From Candidatus Coprenecus merdigallinarum (GTDB lineage: Bacteria > Bacteroidota > Bacteroidia > Bacteroidales > UBA932), in assembly GCA_018712545.1 (NCBI GenBank), contig DVGV01000045.1:1-43401 (forward strand): 43,401 nucleotides of DNA, given 5' to 3'. A program made the position numbers and the translations under genes. Of the stretch, positions 42,764 through 43,401 are shown piece by piece; the first letter of the stretch is position 1; every line of letters begins with the position of its first letter. The notes beneath the pieces are model-generated. The model was not told where the DNA came from. It saw nothing but the letters and a program-made list of their open reading frames with translations, and searched no databases.

Positions 42764-43401
42764 CTACCGTCCGTAGTCGTAGACGGCCTTGCGCTGCGCA
42801 TCGCGGACGTTCTTGACGGGCACGAGGGTGAAGCCCCAGGTGTAGTCGCGGTCGGCGGGGAGCTGGTACTGCGGTTCGGGACGGTCACCCCAGCTGTCGT
42901 AGCCGGCGACACCCTGCTGGCGCATGTCGACGCAGACCTCAACGTAGTCCTGCGGTACGATGTCGTTCACGTGGTGCATACGGCGCAGCACGTCCTTAGC
43001 CTCGGCGGGATCCTTCGAGGCGATCTGCTCGGGAGTGAAGTTGGGCCACTGGTAATCGTGCTCCACGGCCTCTTCCGAATCGAAATCCTCCACAGGATTC
43101 CTCAACGCGCTGAATCCTACAGTGCTGTCAGCCACCACCATCAGCCCGCTGCCCCCGCCGTAGAACGCAGCCCAGCGGGTATCGCTGCGATGTCCGTTCT
43201 CCTGAGGACGCACGTAAGGGAAGTACATGTCCTCAGCTGTAGAGGTGTACAGTCCGACCAGCGAACCTCGGCTGCGGTCGACATAGTTCTCCCCTGGACC
43301 GCGTCCGTACCAGGTCACGTCATTCATGCTCACCGGCAGACGGAAGCGCACACCGATACGGGGCACCTCCGGACGGGCCTTCAGCCCCACGCGGGATTCC
43401 T
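42764..43401 (-). CDS. GH2 beta-galactosidase, C-terminal part only
   Basis: The frame is open to the window edge, so only the last roughly 212 residues are visible. They are the beta-galactosidase small-chain (domain 5) region: [51 protein letters not shown] and the late [23 protein letters not shown], matching the LacZ family substrate-pocket segment that includes the WYGRGPxENYxDR signature. The catalytic glutamates and the barrel lie beyond the edge. The GTG-initiated start at 43390 is internal. Confidence 0.93.
   Translation of the reverse strand, partial: ESRVGLKARPEVPRIGVRFRLPVSMNDVTWYGRGPGENYVDRSRGSLVGLYTSTAEDMYFPYVRPQENGHRSDTRWAAFYGGGSGLMVVADSTVGFSALRNPVEDFDSEEAVEHDYQWPNFTPEQIASKDPAEAKDVLRRMHHVNDIVPQDYVEVCVDMRQQGVAGYDSWGDRPEPQYQLPADRDYTWGFTLVPVKNVRDAQRKAVYDYGR

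Overview
The window is a chromosomal piece of a Bacteroidota genome, most likely Bacteroidales. An Alistipes/Rikenellaceae-like gut lineage is my best guess, but the genus is inference. The evidence is a bacteroidetal ATP synthase operon order (atpD-C-B-E-F-H-A-G), many lipoboxed surface lipoproteins, a TonB-dependent receptor, BACON domains, a tricorn-type protease, a TPR/AraC one-piece regulator, and promoter -7 boxes of the Bacteroidetes form TAnnTTTG. Coding DNA is fairly GC-rich, which leaves long meaningless antisense ORFs open. I see no tRNA, rRNA, CRISPR array, transposase or phage gene.

Layout. 1-4.7 kb: the 3' part of a DJ-1/PfpI gene, then a TPR/AraC regulator and a surface lipoprotein gene that both lack their 5' ends and meet head to head near 2015, followed by an Omp28-like lipoprotein. 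4.7-11.5 kb (minus): a complete eight-gene F1Fo ATP synthase operon, divergent from smpB. 12.1-17.5 kb: a 29-bp perfect inverted repeat, then (minus) a TonB-dependent receptor, a beta-helix lipoprotein and a secreted metallophosphatase that read as one operon. 17.7-21 kb (plus): two lipoproteins, one with BACON domains and BspA-like leucine-rich repeats. 21-27.6 kb (minus): lgt, trxB, a cysteine desulfidase-like gene and a tricorn protease in one tightly spaced operon. 27.6-30.4 kb (minus): an rRNA-methyltransferase-like gene, a degenerate streptopain gene and a sialidase. 30.5-32 kb (plus): a small exported protein, a sigma factor lacking region 4 joined to a beheaded anti-sigma-like gene, and a Spy-like exported protein. 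32-32.7 kb holds no convincing gene. 32.7-36.9 kb (plus): pgk, a BASS-family transporter, a PlsC-like acyltransferase and a small DUF4377-like lipoprotein. 37.1-41.4 kb (plus): lactate permease plus lutABC, a complete lactate import and oxidation unit. 41.5-43.4 kb: a lipocalin-like lipoprotein, then (minus) exodeoxyribonuclease III and the 3' end of a GH2 beta-galactosidase.

How it fits together. The picture is a host-associated, peptide- and glycan-using anaerobe with housekeeping energy genes (ATP synthase, pgk), lactate use, sialic acid release and a SusD-less TonB uptake locus linked to a phosphatase. The most unusual signals are not a single new system. They are a set of apparent deletion or rearrangement scars (near 2015, 28845, about 29140 and 31216), a large cruciform-capable inverted repeat at 12162-12264, an operator-like inverted repeat over the 17647 promoter, -7 boxes so close to start codons that the transcripts should be leaderless, and a period-6 repeat that runs through and past the stop codon of the gene ending at 36848.
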